Part shown: piece by piece, positions 1-8,131 of the stretch
Position numbering within the stretch: position 1 is the stretch's first letter
How the letters are laid out: every line of letters begins with the position of its first letter
NCBI GenBank assembly: GCA_035308765.1
Contig: DATGGA010000064.1
Location: 44,536-108,535, forward strand
DNA: 64,000 bases
Direction of reading: 5' to 3'
DNA from: RBG-16-66-20 sp035308765
GTDB lineage: Bacteria > Pseudomonadota > Gammaproteobacteria > Burkholderiales > SG8-39
Position numbers and translations under genes: made by a program
Notes under the pieces: model-generated
Seen by the model: only the letters and a program-made list of their open reading frames with translations
The model's database searches: none
What the model was told of the DNA's origin: nothing

Positions 1-663
1 ATCCGCGAGTCGGAGGGCGGCAAGTACGGAGGCTGGGAGGACCTGTCGTTCCGCTGGGGTATGAGCTGGTTCATATTTTCCGAGGTGATGTTTTTCGCCG
101 GCTTCTTCGGCGCGCTGTTCTGGCTGCGCGTCATGTCGGTGCCAGATCTCTCGAGTCTGACCAGCAACACCTACCTCTGGCCGGGCTTTACCGGCCACTG
201 GCCTTCGGCCGGCCCGGGTTTCGACGAGGTGTTTTCGCCCATGGCCGCCTGGGGCATACCGGCAATCAACACGCTGTTGCTGTTGTCCTCCGGCGTGACG
301 GTGACGATCGCGCACTGGGCGCTAAAGGAAAACAAGCGGGCGCTGCTGAGCCTGTTCCTGTTCTTCACCATCGCGCTGGGCGCGCTGTTCCTCTCCCTCC
401 AAGCCTACGAATATTCGCACGCCTATTCGGAACTGAATCTGAAGCTCTCCACTGGTGCCTATGGCTCGACTTTTTTCATGCTCACCGGGTTCCACGGCTT
501 TCACGTGACTTGCGGCGCGATCATGCTGACGGTGATCCTGTTCCGCTGCCTGGCGGGCCATTTCAAGCCGGAGCATCACTTCGCGTTCGAGGGCGTGGCC
601 TGGTACTGGCATTTCGTCGACGTGGTCTGGCTCGGGCTCTTCATCTTCGTCTATTGGCTATAG
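1..663 (+). CDS. coxC: Cytochrome c oxidase subunit III, 5' truncated
   Basis: Subunit III of the aa3-type terminal oxidase in the inner membrane, a structural subunit that stabilises the catalytic core during oxygen reduction. The frame is open from base 1, so the start lies outside the window. Visible features are several hydrophobic helices, the family segments WFIFSEVMFFAGFF and LTGFHGFHVT, and a C-terminus with YWHFVDVVWLGLF. The stop overlaps the 3' end of the convergent DUF2909 gene by six bases. A SURF1-type assembly gene and further maturation genes follow, as usual in betaproteobacteria. The family assignment is secure; only the N-terminus is missing. Confidence 0.95.
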   Translation: MRESEGGKYGGWEDLSFRWGMSWFIFSEVMFFAGFFGALFWLRVMSVPDLSSLTSNTYLWPGFTGHWPSAGPGFDEVFSPMAAWGIPAINTLLLLSSGVTVTIAHWALKENKRALLSLFLFFTIALGALFLSLQAYEYSHAYSELNLKLSTGAYGSTFFMLTGFHGFHVTCGAIMLTVILFRCLAGHFKPEHHFAFEGVAWYWHFVDVVWLGLFIFVYWL

Positions 664-852
664 ACGCCCGGGAAACAGCCCGAAGTAATAGCCTCCCATC
701 AGGAAGAGGAACAGCGCTACAGACAATCCCACCCGGATCGCGAGCGCCTTCAGCATGCGCTTCGAGTTGCCGCGATCGTGCATCATGAAAAAGAGCCCCG
801 AGCCAAGGCTCGCCACGATCAGCAGCAACACCGCTATCACCACGTAACGCAT
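658..852 (-). CDS. Small two-helix membrane protein, DUF2909 type
   Basis: A 64-residue protein starting MRYVVIAVLLL with two hydrophobic helices (about residues 2-22 and 40-58) joined by a short charged segment MHDRGNSKRMLKAL. Small twin-helix proteins of this type are conserved between cox3 and SURF1 genes in betaproteobacteria, and a role in oxidase assembly is suspected but not shown. The frame is open further upstream, but a longer start would lie antisense to the divergent SURF1 gene, so the ATG at 852 is preferred. It is convergent with coxC, overlapping six bases. Confidence 0.75.
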   Translation of the reverse strand: MRYVVIAVLLLIVASLGSGLFFMMHDRGNSKRMLKALAIRVGLSVALFLFLMGGYYFGLFPGRL

Positions 853-877
853 CTCGCCGGGAAGTTTAACGCGACCC

Positions 878-1537
878 ATGAAGGCCGGTCCGTCCAAATT
901 CTCCTTCCGCTTCCGTCCACCCTGGTGGGGCGTGCTGCTCTCGGTTCTCGGCCTCGCCGCCGGCATAGCGCTCGGCAACTGGCAATCGGGCCGCGCCGCC
1001 GAAAAACGGGCGCTGGCCGCAACGCTCAGGCTCGCGACGCTGCGCGGCGAGTTCCTGCCGGAATTCACCGTGCTGCTGGACAACAAGATCTATCGCGGCA
1101 CGCCGGGCTACCAGGTCGTGCAGCCGTTTCGCGTCGCGGGCGGAAAGCACGTGCTGGTCAATCGCGGCTGGGTGGCGGCGGGAAAGCGCCGCGAGCAGTT
1201 GCCGGAAATTCGTACGCCCGCCGGCGAAGTATCCATTGCAGGCCTGCGCCTGGAGCGCTTCGAGCGTGCCTATGCTCCGTCGGCGGCGAAACCGGAGGGG
1301 AGGGTGTGGCAGAACGCGTCGCCGGAGAGCTTCGCGGCTTGGTCCGGGCTCGTGCTCGAGCCCTATGTGATCGAGCAGTACTCGGCGCTGGAGGACGGCC
1401 TGGTGCGCGACTGGCCGCCCGTAGACCTGGGCGTCGAGATGCACGAAAGCTACGCACTGCAGTGGTATTCGCTGGCCGCGCTTGCCGTTATCCTGTTATT
1501 CGCCCTGAATTTCAAGCGTGAACCGCCCCAAGCCTGA
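878..1537 (+). CDS. SURF1-family cytochrome oxidase assembly protein
   Basis: SURF1 proteins help insert heme A into oxidase subunit I in the inner membrane. The 219-residue protein has the family layout: an N-terminal helix (about residues 16-33) followed by GNWQSGRAAEKRA, a periplasmic domain with the conserved segment VLVNRGWV, and a C-terminal helix (about 195-212) after SYALQWYSL. It starts 25 bases from the divergent DUF2909 gene, and its 3' end overlaps the next gene by 20 bases, suggesting translational coupling. Length is normal for bacterial SURF1. Confidence 0.93.
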   Translation: MKAGPSKFSFRFRPPWWGVLLSVLGLAAGIALGNWQSGRAAEKRALAATLRLATLRGEFLPEFTVLLDNKIYRGTPGYQVVQPFRVAGGKHVLVNRGWVAAGKRREQLPEIRTPAGEVSIAGLRLERFERAYAPSAAKPEGRVWQNASPESFAAWSGLVLEPYVIEQYSALEDGLVRDWPPVDLGVEMHESYALQWYSLAALAVILLFALNFKREPPQA

Positions 1538-2072
1538 CGATGCGGTGAGGCGCGGGCGCGTGAAGCTCGCGCTGCTGGCCGTGTTCTTTCTCCTCCCGAT
1601 CGGCGCGAGCTGGATCGCCTGGCGCTTTGAACTGGTATCCGGGACGAGCGGCAATTACGGCACGCTGCTGCCGCCGCGGCCGGTGGCGCTGCCGGCGATC
1701 GCGGCGCTGAAAGGCAAGTGGGTGCTGGTGCAATTCGATGGCGGCGCCTGCGGCGCGGCCTGCGAGCGCAAGCATTACTTTATGCGGCAGCTGCGGCGCG
1801 CACAGGGCAAGGAGATGCAGCGCATTGAGCGCCTCTGGTTGGTGACGGACGCGGTGCCGCCGCGCGCGGAACTGCTCGCAGCCATCGAGGACACCGTGAT
1901 CGCGCCGGCCGGGACTGCGGCGGCCGAATTTCCCGCAGAGCGCTCGGTGGTGGACCACATCTACCTGGTGGATCCGCTGGGCAACCTGATGATGCGTTTC
2001 CCGCGCGATCCCGATCCGTTGCGCGTTATCAGGGATCTGCAGCGATTGCTCAAGGTATCCAGCTTCGGCTGA
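1518..2072 (+). CDS. Membrane-anchored SCO/thioredoxin-like oxidase assembly protein
   Basis: A 184-residue protein with a GTG start, one N-terminal helix (about residues 15-36) and a thioredoxin-like periplasmic domain. It has a CxxxC pair (CGAAC, about residue 77) and a later VVDHIYLVDPLGNLMMRF segment that lines up with the DHSAQSYVLDPQGRLRLF segment of the SCO protein encoded 1 kb downstream. SCO proteins bind copper through CxxxC and that histidine, so copper or thiol handling for oxidase assembly is a reasonable inference. It is usually annotated as hypothetical. It overlaps SURF1 and is followed after 8 bases by ctaB. Confidence 0.75.
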   Translation: MNRPKPDDAVRRGRVKLALLAVFFLLPIGASWIAWRFELVSGTSGNYGTLLPPRPVALPAIAALKGKWVLVQFDGGACGAACERKHYFMRQLRRAQGKEMQRIERLWLVTDAVPPRAELLAAIEDTVIAPAGTAAAEFPAERSVVDHIYLVDPLGNLMMRFPRDPDPLRVIRDLQRLLKVSSFG

Positions 2073-2080
2073 GGCGGCGC

Positions 2081-3004
2081 GTGATAAAATTTTCGGCCTT
2101 GTCCGCCGAACTCATTTCCGAATCCTCCACCAAGACCCTCGGCAGCCGCGCGCGGGCTTTTCTCGCGCTCACCAAGCCGCGCGTCGTTTCGCTGATCGTG
2201 TTTACCGCCGTGATCGGCATGCTGCTCGCGACCCCTGGCATGGTGCCGCTGCGGATCCTGTTTGCCGCAACCCTCGGCATTGCGCTGGTCGCCGGCGCGG
2301 CCGCGGCGGTGAACTGTCTGGTCGAACAGAAGATCGATGCGCGCATGCGGCGCACCAGCTGGCGGCCGCTGCCGCGCGGCGAACTGACCCCGATGCAGAC
2401 GGTGGTGTTTGCCGGCGCCATCGGCGGCTTCGGCCTCTGGGTTCTGACGCATTACGTCAACGCGCTCACGATGTGGTTGACGCTGGCGACTTTCGTCGGC
2501 TATGCCATCGTGTACACGCTGATCCTGAAGCCCCTGACGCCGCAGAATATCGTCATCGGCGGCGCATCCGGTGCGATGCCGCCGGTACTGGGCTGGGCCG
2601 CGGTGACCGGCGAAGTGACCACCGAGGCGCTGCTGCTGTTCCTGATCATTTTCGCCTGGACCCCGCCGCACTTCTGGTCGCTCGCGCTCTACCGCACCGA
2701 AGACTACGCCAAGGCCGGCGTGCCGATGCTGCCTGTCACGCACGGACAGGGCTATACGCGCTTGCAGGTGTTGCTGTATACGCTGATTCTTTTCGGCGTT
2801 TCGCTGCTGCCGTACGCGGTGCGCATGAGCGGCTGGCCTTACCTTGCAGCGGCGGTCGTGCTTGGCCTAGTCTACATCGGCTACGCGGTGCGCATCTACG
2901 CCGTCTACAGCGACCGCTTGGCGCGCAGCTGTTTCCGCTACTCGATCGTGTATCTCGCCGCGCTTTTCGCGGCGCTGCTCGTTGACCACTATCTGGCGTT
3001 CTAG
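2081..3004 (+). CDS. ctaB: Protoheme IX farnesyltransferase (heme O synthase)
   Basis: UbiA-superfamily membrane prenyltransferase that converts heme B to heme O with farnesyl diphosphate. The signature NCLVEQKIDARMRRTSWRPLP supplies the first Asp-rich/Arg motif. ALTKPRVV at the N-terminus, ILKPLTPQNIVIGG and the segment FAWTPPHFWSLAL are also typical. About nine membrane helices are expected. The GTG at 2081 lies inside GTGATAAAAT, which also looks like a -10 element, so translation may begin at the TTG at 2099. The heme A synthase gene that normally precedes ctaB is absent here. The 3' end overlaps the SCO gene by 23 bases. Confidence 0.95.
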   Translation: MIKFSALSAELISESSTKTLGSRARAFLALTKPRVVSLIVFTAVIGMLLATPGMVPLRILFAATLGIALVAGAAAAVNCLVEQKIDARMRRTSWRPLPRGELTPMQTVVFAGAIGGFGLWVLTHYVNALTMWLTLATFVGYAIVYTLILKPLTPQNIVIGGASGAMPPVLGWAAVTGEVTTEALLLFLIIFAWTPPHFWSLALYRTEDYAKAGVPMLPVTHGQGYTRLQVLLYTLILFGVSLLPYAVRMSGWPYLAAAVVLGLVYIGYAVRIYAVYSDRLARSCFRYSIVYLAALFAALLVDHYLAF

Positions 3005-3572
3005 CCTGCTGCTGGCGGTGCTCGCTGCGGCAGCGTGCAGCCCGCAGGCGCCGAAATTCCGCAGCACGGACATCACGGGCGCCGACTTTGGCAAGGAACT
3101 CGCGCTCACCGGTCACGACGGCAAGCCGCGCACGCTGGCAGATTTTCGCGGCAAGGCGGTGGTGCTTTTTTTCGGTTACACCCATTGTCCCGACGTCTGC
3201 CCGACCACGCTGGCCGACATGGCGGGCGTAATGAGGAAGCTCGGCAAGGACGCGGAGCGCGTCCAGGTTCTGTTTGTCACCGTGGATCCGGAGCGCGATA
3301 CGCCGGCGGTGCTCAGCCAGTACGTACCGGCGTTCGACCCGCGCTTCCTCGGACTGTATGGCGACCTTGCCGCGACGCAGCGCGCAGCAAAGGAGTTCAA
3401 GATTTTTTTTGAGAAGCGCGCCGGTTCAGCGCCCGGCGCATATGCCATCGACCATAGCGCCCAAAGCTATGTTCTGGACCCGCAGGGCCGTCTGCGCCTG
3501 TTCGTGCGGCAGGACCGGATCGCCGACGATCTAGCCGACGATCTTCGCGTGCTTCTCGGGCAGCCTGGCTAG
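2982..3572 (+). CDS. SCO1/SenC copper chaperone lipoprotein
   Basis: Periplasmic copper chaperone for the CuA site of cytochrome oxidase. A TTG start gives a lipoprotein signal with a lipobox ending at Cys19 (LAAAAC). The thioredoxin-fold domain carries GYTHCPDVCPTT (copper-binding CxxxC), the segment VTVDPERDTP, and the third ligand histidine in AIDHSAQSYVLDP. Length (196 residues) is normal. It overlaps the end of ctaB by 23 bases. Its 3' end overlaps the convergent rpoH by 42 bases. Confidence 0.93.
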   Translation: MTTIWRSSLLLAVLAAAACSPQAPKFRSTDITGADFGKELALTGHDGKPRTLADFRGKAVVLFFGYTHCPDVCPTTLADMAGVMRKLGKDAERVQVLFVTVDPERDTPAVLSQYVPAFDPRFLGLYGDLAATQRAAKEFKIFFEKRAGSAPGAYAIDHSAQSYVLDPQGRLRLFVRQDRIADDLADDLRVLLGQPG

Positions 3573-4454
3573 CGCGGCGCGCGGCGCGCTCTGCGCCGTC
3601 ATGAATTTCCTCAGCTTTTCCATTGCCTTCAATTCCAACTGGCGGATGCGCTCGGCGGACACCTTGAATTCCGCCGCGAGGTCGTGCAGCGTGGCGCCGT
3701 CCTTTTCCTGCAGCCAGCGCGCTTCGACGATGCGCCGGCTGCGGGGGTCGAGTATCGCAAGCGCGGCATGCAGCCCCGCCGAGCCGACCCTTTCATTTTC
3801 CTCCGCTTCCAGTACCCGAGACGGTTCGGCGTCCGGGTCGGCCGCGAGGTAGTGCGCCGGGGCGTAGGCCGCATCGTCGTCGCCGTCATCGGCTTCGAAG
3901 GCGACTTCGCGGCCGGCGAGGCGCGTCTCCATCTCGGTCACTTCCTCCGGCTTCACGTTCAGGTCGGCTGCGATGCGCCCGATTTCCTCGCTGGTGAGCG
4001 CGGCGCTACCCTGCTTCATCGAACGCAGGTTGAAGAAAAGTTTCCTCTGCGCCTTGGTGGTGGCTACCTTCACCAACCGCCAGTTGCGCAGGATGTATTC
4101 GTGAATCTCGGCTTTGATCCAGTGGATCGCGAAAGACACCAGGCGCACGTTGCGCGCCGGGTCGAAGCGCTTCACCGCCTTCATCAGGCCGATGTTGCCT
4201 TCCTGAATCAGGTCGGCGTGCGGCAGGCCGTAGCCGAGGTAGCCGCGCGCGATCGAGACCACTAGGCGCAGATGCGACAGCACCAGCTGGCCAGCGGCGT
4301 CTAGATCGTTGTGCTCGCGCAGGCGGACGGCAAGTTCACGCTCGCCTTCGGCGGTGAGCATCGGCATGCGGTTGACTGCCTGCATATAGGACTCGATGCT
4401 TCCGGCGGATACCGGCGTCGGAAGCGTCATCGGCAGGGACATCGTTGCTTGCAT
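3531..4454 (-). CDS. rpoH: RNA polymerase heat-shock sigma factor sigma-32
   Basis: Directs RNA polymerase to heat-shock promoters. The 307-residue protein has region 2 (LVLSHLRLVVSIARGYLGYG, then DLIQEGNIGLMKAVKRFDP and the core-binding/-10 segment FAIHWIKAEIHEYI). The RpoH-box-like QRKLFFNLRS follows, and region 4 ends in a helix-turn-helix (TLHDLAAEFKVSAERIRQLE). The ATG at 4454 is chosen because a strong Shine-Dalgarno (AAGGAGGT) sits 7-9 bases upstream; the frame is open for 11 more codons. It is last in ftsY-ftsE-ftsX-rpoH but has its own CIRCE-covered promoter. Confidence 0.96.
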   Translation of the reverse strand: MQATMSLPMTLPTPVSAGSIESYMQAVNRMPMLTAEGERELAVRLREHNDLDAAGQLVLSHLRLVVSIARGYLGYGLPHADLIQEGNIGLMKAVKRFDPARNVRLVSFAIHWIKAEIHEYILRNWRLVKVATTKAQRKLFFNLRSMKQGSAALTSEEIGRIAADLNVKPEEVTEMETRLAGREVAFEADDGDDDAAYAPAHYLAADPDAEPSRVLEAEENERVGSAGLHAALAILDPRSRRIVEARWLQEKDGATLHDLAAEFKVSAERIRQLELKAMEKLRKFMTAQSAPRAALARLPEKHAKIVG

Positions 4455-4477
4455 GGCCTTACCTCCTTGAGGAAAGA

Positions 4478-4507
4478 ATTTTAGCACTCTGGCTTTTAGA
4501 GTGCCAA
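4478..4507 (-). promoter_or_regulatory. CIRCE (HrcA) operator overlapping the rpoH promoter
   Basis: On the plus strand TTAGCACTC (4481-4489), nine bases, then GAGTGCCAA (4499-4507). This matches the CIRCE consensus TTAGCACTC-N9-GAGTGCTAA at 17 of 18 positions. On the rpoH strand a -35 TTGGCA (4507-4502) and -10 TAAAAT (4483-4478) are separated by 18 bases, so the operator arms coincide with both promoter hexamers. HrcA binding would block polymerase directly. CIRCE upstream of rpoH is, from memory, known in some betaproteobacteria. hrcA itself is not in the window. Confidence 0.9.
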
Positions 4508-4548
4508 TTCAGACTTGGGTTCCCTTCCAGATTCTCTGACAAGACGAC

Positions 4549-5457
4549 CTATCTGGGCTCTATTTCAAGTAAGTATTTGCTCACTGATAGATAGGCGCCG
4601 AACCATCCCAGGGCCGTAGAGAAGAGCGCCACCGCGAGGGCGTCGCCCGGCGCGAGGAAGGCGAGGCGGAAGCCCGAACCGTAGCTCGCAGCAAGCTCCG
4701 ATACGCCGACGTTGAGCGCCGCGAGGCTGCCCCAGAGGATGACCAGCGCCAGCAGCCCGCCCGCCAGGCCCTGCAGCGCGCCGAGATAATAGAAAGGCCG
4801 GCGGATGAACGCGTCGGTGGCGCCGATCAGCTTGGAGATTTCGATCTCGGCGCGCTGGGTGAGGATTTGCAGCCGGATGGTGTTGAAGGTGATCGCCACC
4901 AAGCCGAAGGCAAGCAGCGCCGCGAGCAGCGCAATCGCGAGGCGCGCGGTGCCCGCCAGCGCGCCGAGGCGCCGCGCCCAGGCCGAATCCACCTGCACAT
5001 GCGCCACTGCCGGCAAGGCACGCAGTTCCCGCGCCAGCGCATCCAGCGTTTCCGCGTCGGCGGTCCCGGGACGAACCACGAACGCGTCGGGAAGCGGATT
5101 GCGATTCAGCGCGGCAACCACCTCGCCCAGTCCTTCGGTGGCCTGCAGTTCCTTCAGCGCCTGCTCGCGCGATATGAAGCGGAACTCTCGTACGCGCGCT
5201 TCGCTTTTCAACCTCGCCCCGAGCGCGTCGGCGTCGGCGCGTTTGGCGTCCGGACGCAGGAATACCGAAAGCTGCGGCTCGAGCGATGCCCCCAGCGCCA
5301 CTGCGCGCAGGCTGGAGAGCAGCGCGTAGCCGCCTGCGGGCAGCGAGAGCGCGATCCCGATCACCAGCGCGTTCAGCGCCGCGGCCGCCTTCTGCGCGGC
5401 GAGCTTGCCGAAGGCGGCCGCGACCGCCTGGCGGTGATGGCGCAGCCAGCTTTTCAT
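4549..5457 (-). CDS. ftsX: Cell division ABC-transporter permease FtsX
   Basis: Inner-membrane partner of FtsE that links the divisome to peptidoglycan hydrolase activation. The 302-residue protein starts MKSWLRHHRQAVAAAFGKL. It has one N-terminal helix (about 26-50), a periplasmic domain with LSVFLRPDAKRADADALGARL, and three C-terminal helices beginning near ALLAAL. The segment EIEISKLIGATDAFIRRPF is typical FtsX. The ATG at 5457 lies 10 bases after the ftsE stop; a longer frame into ftsE is open but unlikely. It is followed by rpoH after 94 bases, the usual order. Confidence 0.94.
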   Translation of the reverse strand: MKSWLRHHRQAVAAAFGKLAAQKAAAALNALVIGIALSLPAGGYALLSSLRAVALGASLEPQLSVFLRPDAKRADADALGARLKSEARVREFRFISREQALKELQATEGLGEVVAALNRNPLPDAFVVRPGTADAETLDALARELRALPAVAHVQVDSAWARRLGALAGTARLAIALLAALLAFGLVAITFNTIRLQILTQRAEIEISKLIGATDAFIRRPFYYLGALQGLAGGLLALVILWGSLAALNVGVSELAASYGSGFRLAFLAPGDALAVALFSTALGWFGAYLSVSKYLLEIEPR

Positions 5458-5467
5458 CTGAGCGATC

Positions 5468-6121
5468 TCATTCGACCAGGGTTCCTTTCGCGAGCCGCAG
5501 CACGCGCTTCGCAAAGCGCCCGATCAGCGCCTCGTCGTGCGTGGCGACGAGCACCGTGACGCCGACCTGGTTGAAGGCGGCGAATATTTCGAGGATGGCG
5601 GCGGCCGATTCGGCGTCCAGATTCGCGGTGGGCTCATCCGCGATCAGGACCGAGGGCCGGTTCACGACCGCGCGCGCGATCGCGAGCCGCTGCTGCTCGC
5701 CGCCGGACAGCTGGATCGGGTTGGCTTTTTCGCGCGCGAGCAGGCCCACTTTTTCCAGCGCCGCGCGGGCGCGCCGCGCCGCTTCGCGCGTGCCGAGCTC
5801 GCCGAAGGCGAGCGGCAGCATGACGTTGTCGTAGACGCTGCGGTCATACAGCAGCTTCTGGTCCTGGAACACCAGGCCCAGGTTGCGCCGCAGGTAGGGC
5901 AGAGCGGCGCGCTTGAGCGCACCGACGTTCTGGCCGTTGACCAGGATCGCGCCGCCACTGGGCCGCTCGATCGCGGGGATCAGCTTGAGCAGCGTGGATT
6001 TGCCGGCGCCCGAGTGGCCGGCGATGAACGCGAACTCGCCCTGCTCGATGCTGAAGGAAACGCCCCTGAGCGCGTCCTGCCCGCCGGGATAGCGCTTGAC
6101 CACGCCCGAGAAGCTAATCAA
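5468..6121 (-). CDS. ftsE: Cell division ATP-binding protein FtsE
   Basis: ABC ATPase working with FtsX at the division site. Motifs in order: VVKRYPGG (aromatic A-loop), Walker A GHSGAGKST, Q-loop FQDQKLL, signature LSGGEQQRLAIARAVV, Walker B VLIADEPTANLD, switch histidine in VATHDEAL. A TTG at 6121 gives the family start (LISFSGVVKRYPGG) and overlaps the end of ftsY by 8 bases; further upstream codons are antisense-looking. The tight overlap suggests coupled translation with ftsY. Confidence 0.95.
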   Translation of the reverse strand: MISFSGVVKRYPGGQDALRGVSFSIEQGEFAFIAGHSGAGKSTLLKLIPAIERPSGGAILVNGQNVGALKRAALPYLRRNLGLVFQDQKLLYDRSVYDNVMLPLAFGELGTREAARRARAALEKVGLLAREKANPIQLSGGEQQRLAIARAVVNRPSVLIADEPTANLDAESAAAILEIFAAFNQVGVTVLVATHDEALIGRFAKRVLRLAKGTLVE

Positions 6122-7052
6122 CCAGCGCCTCCACGAACTCGCCCGCGACGAACGGGCGCAAATCGTCGATTCCTTCCCCCACCCCAATGAACAACAGGGG
6201 GACGGGTTTTATTTTTGGATCGTTGGATCGCGCCTGCGCGATGCCAAGAATTACTCCACCCTTCGCACTGCCATCCAGTTTGGTAAGGATCAGCCCGGTA
6301 AGCCCGAGCGCTTCGTCGAAGGCCTTTACTTGCGCCAGCGCGTTCTGTCCCGTGCCTGCGTCCAGCACCAGCAGCGTTTCGTGCGGCGCGCCGGGCATTG
6401 CCTTCGCGATCACGCGCTTCACTTTCTTGATCTCTTCCATGAGGTGCAGCTGCGTCGGCAGCCGGCCGGCGGTATCGGCGATCAGCACATCCATGCCGCG
6501 CGCCTTCGCCGCGCTGATGGCGTCGAACACGACGGCGCCCGGATCGCCACCCTGTTGCCCGATCACCGGCACGCCGTTGCGCTCGCCCCAGGCGGCGAGC
6601 TGCTCGCGCGCCGCGGCGCGAAAGGTGTCCCCGGCCGCGAGCATGACTTTGCCGCCGCGGCCCTGCAGCCATTTGGCGAGCTTGCCGATGGAGGTGGTCT
6701 TGCCGCCGCCGTTGACGCCGGCCACCACGATGACGCAGGGTTTGTGGGCGCCGATATCCAGCCTGCGCTCCAGAGGCGCGAGGCGCTTGAGGAGCGCCGC
6801 TTTCAGCGCCGTCTTGAGCGACATGCCGTCCTCGAGCCGATCCCGTTTCGCGCTGCTGCGGAGCTCTCCGATCAGATCCCGCGCCGCCTCGACGCCGCTG
6901 TCTGCGGCGAGCAGCGCGGACTCGAGTTCCTCGAACAGCGCCTCATCGATCTTGCGGCGGCCGAGCAGCGTGCCGAGGTCGGCGTTGAGGACTTCGCGCG
7001 TGCGTGCCAATCCCGCCTTGAGGCGCGCCGCCCAGGAAGTCACTGCTAACAT
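6114..7052 (-). CDS. ftsY: Signal recognition particle receptor FtsY
   Basis: SRP-receptor GTPase that docks ribosome-nascent chains at the membrane. The 312-residue form has an N domain (RLKAGLARTREVLNADL onward) and a G domain with GVNGGGKTTSIGKLA (about residues 112-126), GDTFRAAAREQL, DTAGRLPTQLHLMEE and TKLDGSAKGG. The long acidic A domain of E. coli FtsY is absent, so this is the short type. The ATG at 7052 is selected because the open upstream frame runs antisense through rsmD. The start codon is only 6 bases from the divergent rsmD start. Confidence 0.95.
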   Translation of the reverse strand: MLAVTSWAARLKAGLARTREVLNADLGTLLGRRKIDEALFEELESALLAADSGVEAARDLIGELRSSAKRDRLEDGMSLKTALKAALLKRLAPLERRLDIGAHKPCVIVVAGVNGGGKTTSIGKLAKWLQGRGGKVMLAAGDTFRAAAREQLAAWGERNGVPVIGQQGGDPGAVVFDAISAAKARGMDVLIADTAGRLPTQLHLMEEIKKVKRVIAKAMPGAPHETLLVLDAGTGQNALAQVKAFDEALGLTGLILTKLDGSAKGGVILGIAQARSNDPKIKPVPLLFIGVGEGIDDLRPFVAGEFVEALVD

Positions 7053-7058
7053 GGATGC

Positions 7059-7646
7059 GTGAATTCTAGCAAAGGGACTTTGCGCGTGATCGGCGGCAAG
7101 TACCGCAGCCGGCTGATTCGCGTCGCTTCGCGGCCCGGGCTGCGGCCGACGCCCGACCGCGTGCGGGAAACGCTGTTCAACTGGCTGGGCCAGGATCTTG
7201 GCGGGCTTGCCTGCCTGGACCTTTTCGCCGGCAGCGGCGCGCTCGGCTTCGAGGCCGCCTCGCGCGGCGCGGTGCGCGTGGTGATGGTGGAAACGGATCG
7301 CGCGGCGATCGCGGAACTCGAGCGCAGCCGCGCGGCACTCGGCGCCTCGCAGGTCGAGATCGTGAGCGGCGACGCCACCGCGTATCTCGCGCGCGGCCAC
7401 GAGCGCTTCGGCGCTCGTCCTTCGGGGCGCTTCGACGTGGTTTTCCTCGACCCGCCGTTCAGGCAGAATGCCGTGCCGGCAATGCTCGGAAAACTGCCGG
7501 CCCATGTTGCGCCCGGAGCGCGCGTATATGTCGAGTCGCATGCGCCGGTGGACGCGCTTTCGCCATGGACGGAGTTGAGGCGCGGGAAAGCGGGGCAGGT
7601 GAGCTATCAGTTGTTACAGTGGAATTCCAGCGAGGGGCTGCCATGA
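7059..7646 (+). CDS. rsmD: 16S rRNA (guanine966-N2)-methyltransferase
   Basis: SAM-dependent methyltransferase that modifies G966 of 16S rRNA. RsmD features are LRVIGGKYRSRLI, RPTPDRVRETLFNWL, the SAM-binding segment CLDLFAGSGALGFEAASRGA, and the catalytic motif DVVFLDPPF. Start is GTG at 7059. It forms an ATGA overlap with coaD, the common rsmD-coaD arrangement. Confidence 0.95.
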   Translation: MNSSKGTLRVIGGKYRSRLIRVASRPGLRPTPDRVRETLFNWLGQDLGGLACLDLFAGSGALGFEAASRGAVRVVMVETDRAAIAELERSRAALGASQVEIVSGDATAYLARGHERFGARPSGRFDVVFLDPPFRQNAVPAMLGKLPAHVAPGARVYVESHAPVDALSPWTELRRGKAGQVSYQLLQWNSSEGLP

Positions 7647-8131
7647 TCAAAGCGGTGTATCCGGGAACCTTCGATCCGCTCACGCGCGGCCACGAGGACC
7701 TGGTGCGGCGGGCGAGCAAGCTGTTCGACGGCCTGGTACTGGGCATCGCCGACAGCCGCGCCAAGCGCACCTTCTTTTCCCTGGAGGAACGCATCGAGAT
7801 CGCGAAGGAAGTGCTGTCCGACGTGAAGAACCTGAGCGTGGTCGGCTTCACCGGCCTGCTCACCGATTTCGTGCGTCAGCAGAACGCGCGCGTGGTGCTG
7901 CGCGGCCTGCGCGCCGTGTCCGATTTCGAGTATGAATTCCAGCTCGCGGGCATGAACCGGGTGCTCTACCCGGAGTTCGAGACCGTCTTTCTCACCCCGG
8001 GCGAACAACACATGTTCATCTCGGCGACGCTGGTGCGCGAAATCGCGACGCTGGGCGGCGACGTATCGAAATTCGTCCACCCCGCGGTGCGCGCGAAACT
8101 CGCCGCGAAGGTGAAATCGCTCACGGCCTAG
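7643..8131 (+). CDS. coaD: Phosphopantetheine adenylyltransferase
   Basis: Penultimate step of coenzyme A synthesis: 4'-phosphopantetheine plus ATP to dephospho-CoA. The 162-residue protein has the nucleotidyltransferase motif YPGTFDPLTRGHEDLV (residues about 5-20), LRGLRAVSDFEYEFQLAGMNR, and ISATLVREIATLGGDVSKFV near the C-terminus. ATG at 7643 overlaps the rsmD stop and has a GAGGGG ribosome site. It is convergent with mutM with a 4-base overlap. Confidence 0.96.
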   Translation: MIKAVYPGTFDPLTRGHEDLVRRASKLFDGLVLGIADSRAKRTFFSLEERIEIAKEVLSDVKNLSVVGFTGLLTDFVRQQNARVVLRGLRAVSDFEYEFQLAGMNRVLYPEFETVFLTPGEQHMFISATLVREIATLGGDVSKFVHPAVRAKLAAKVKSLTA

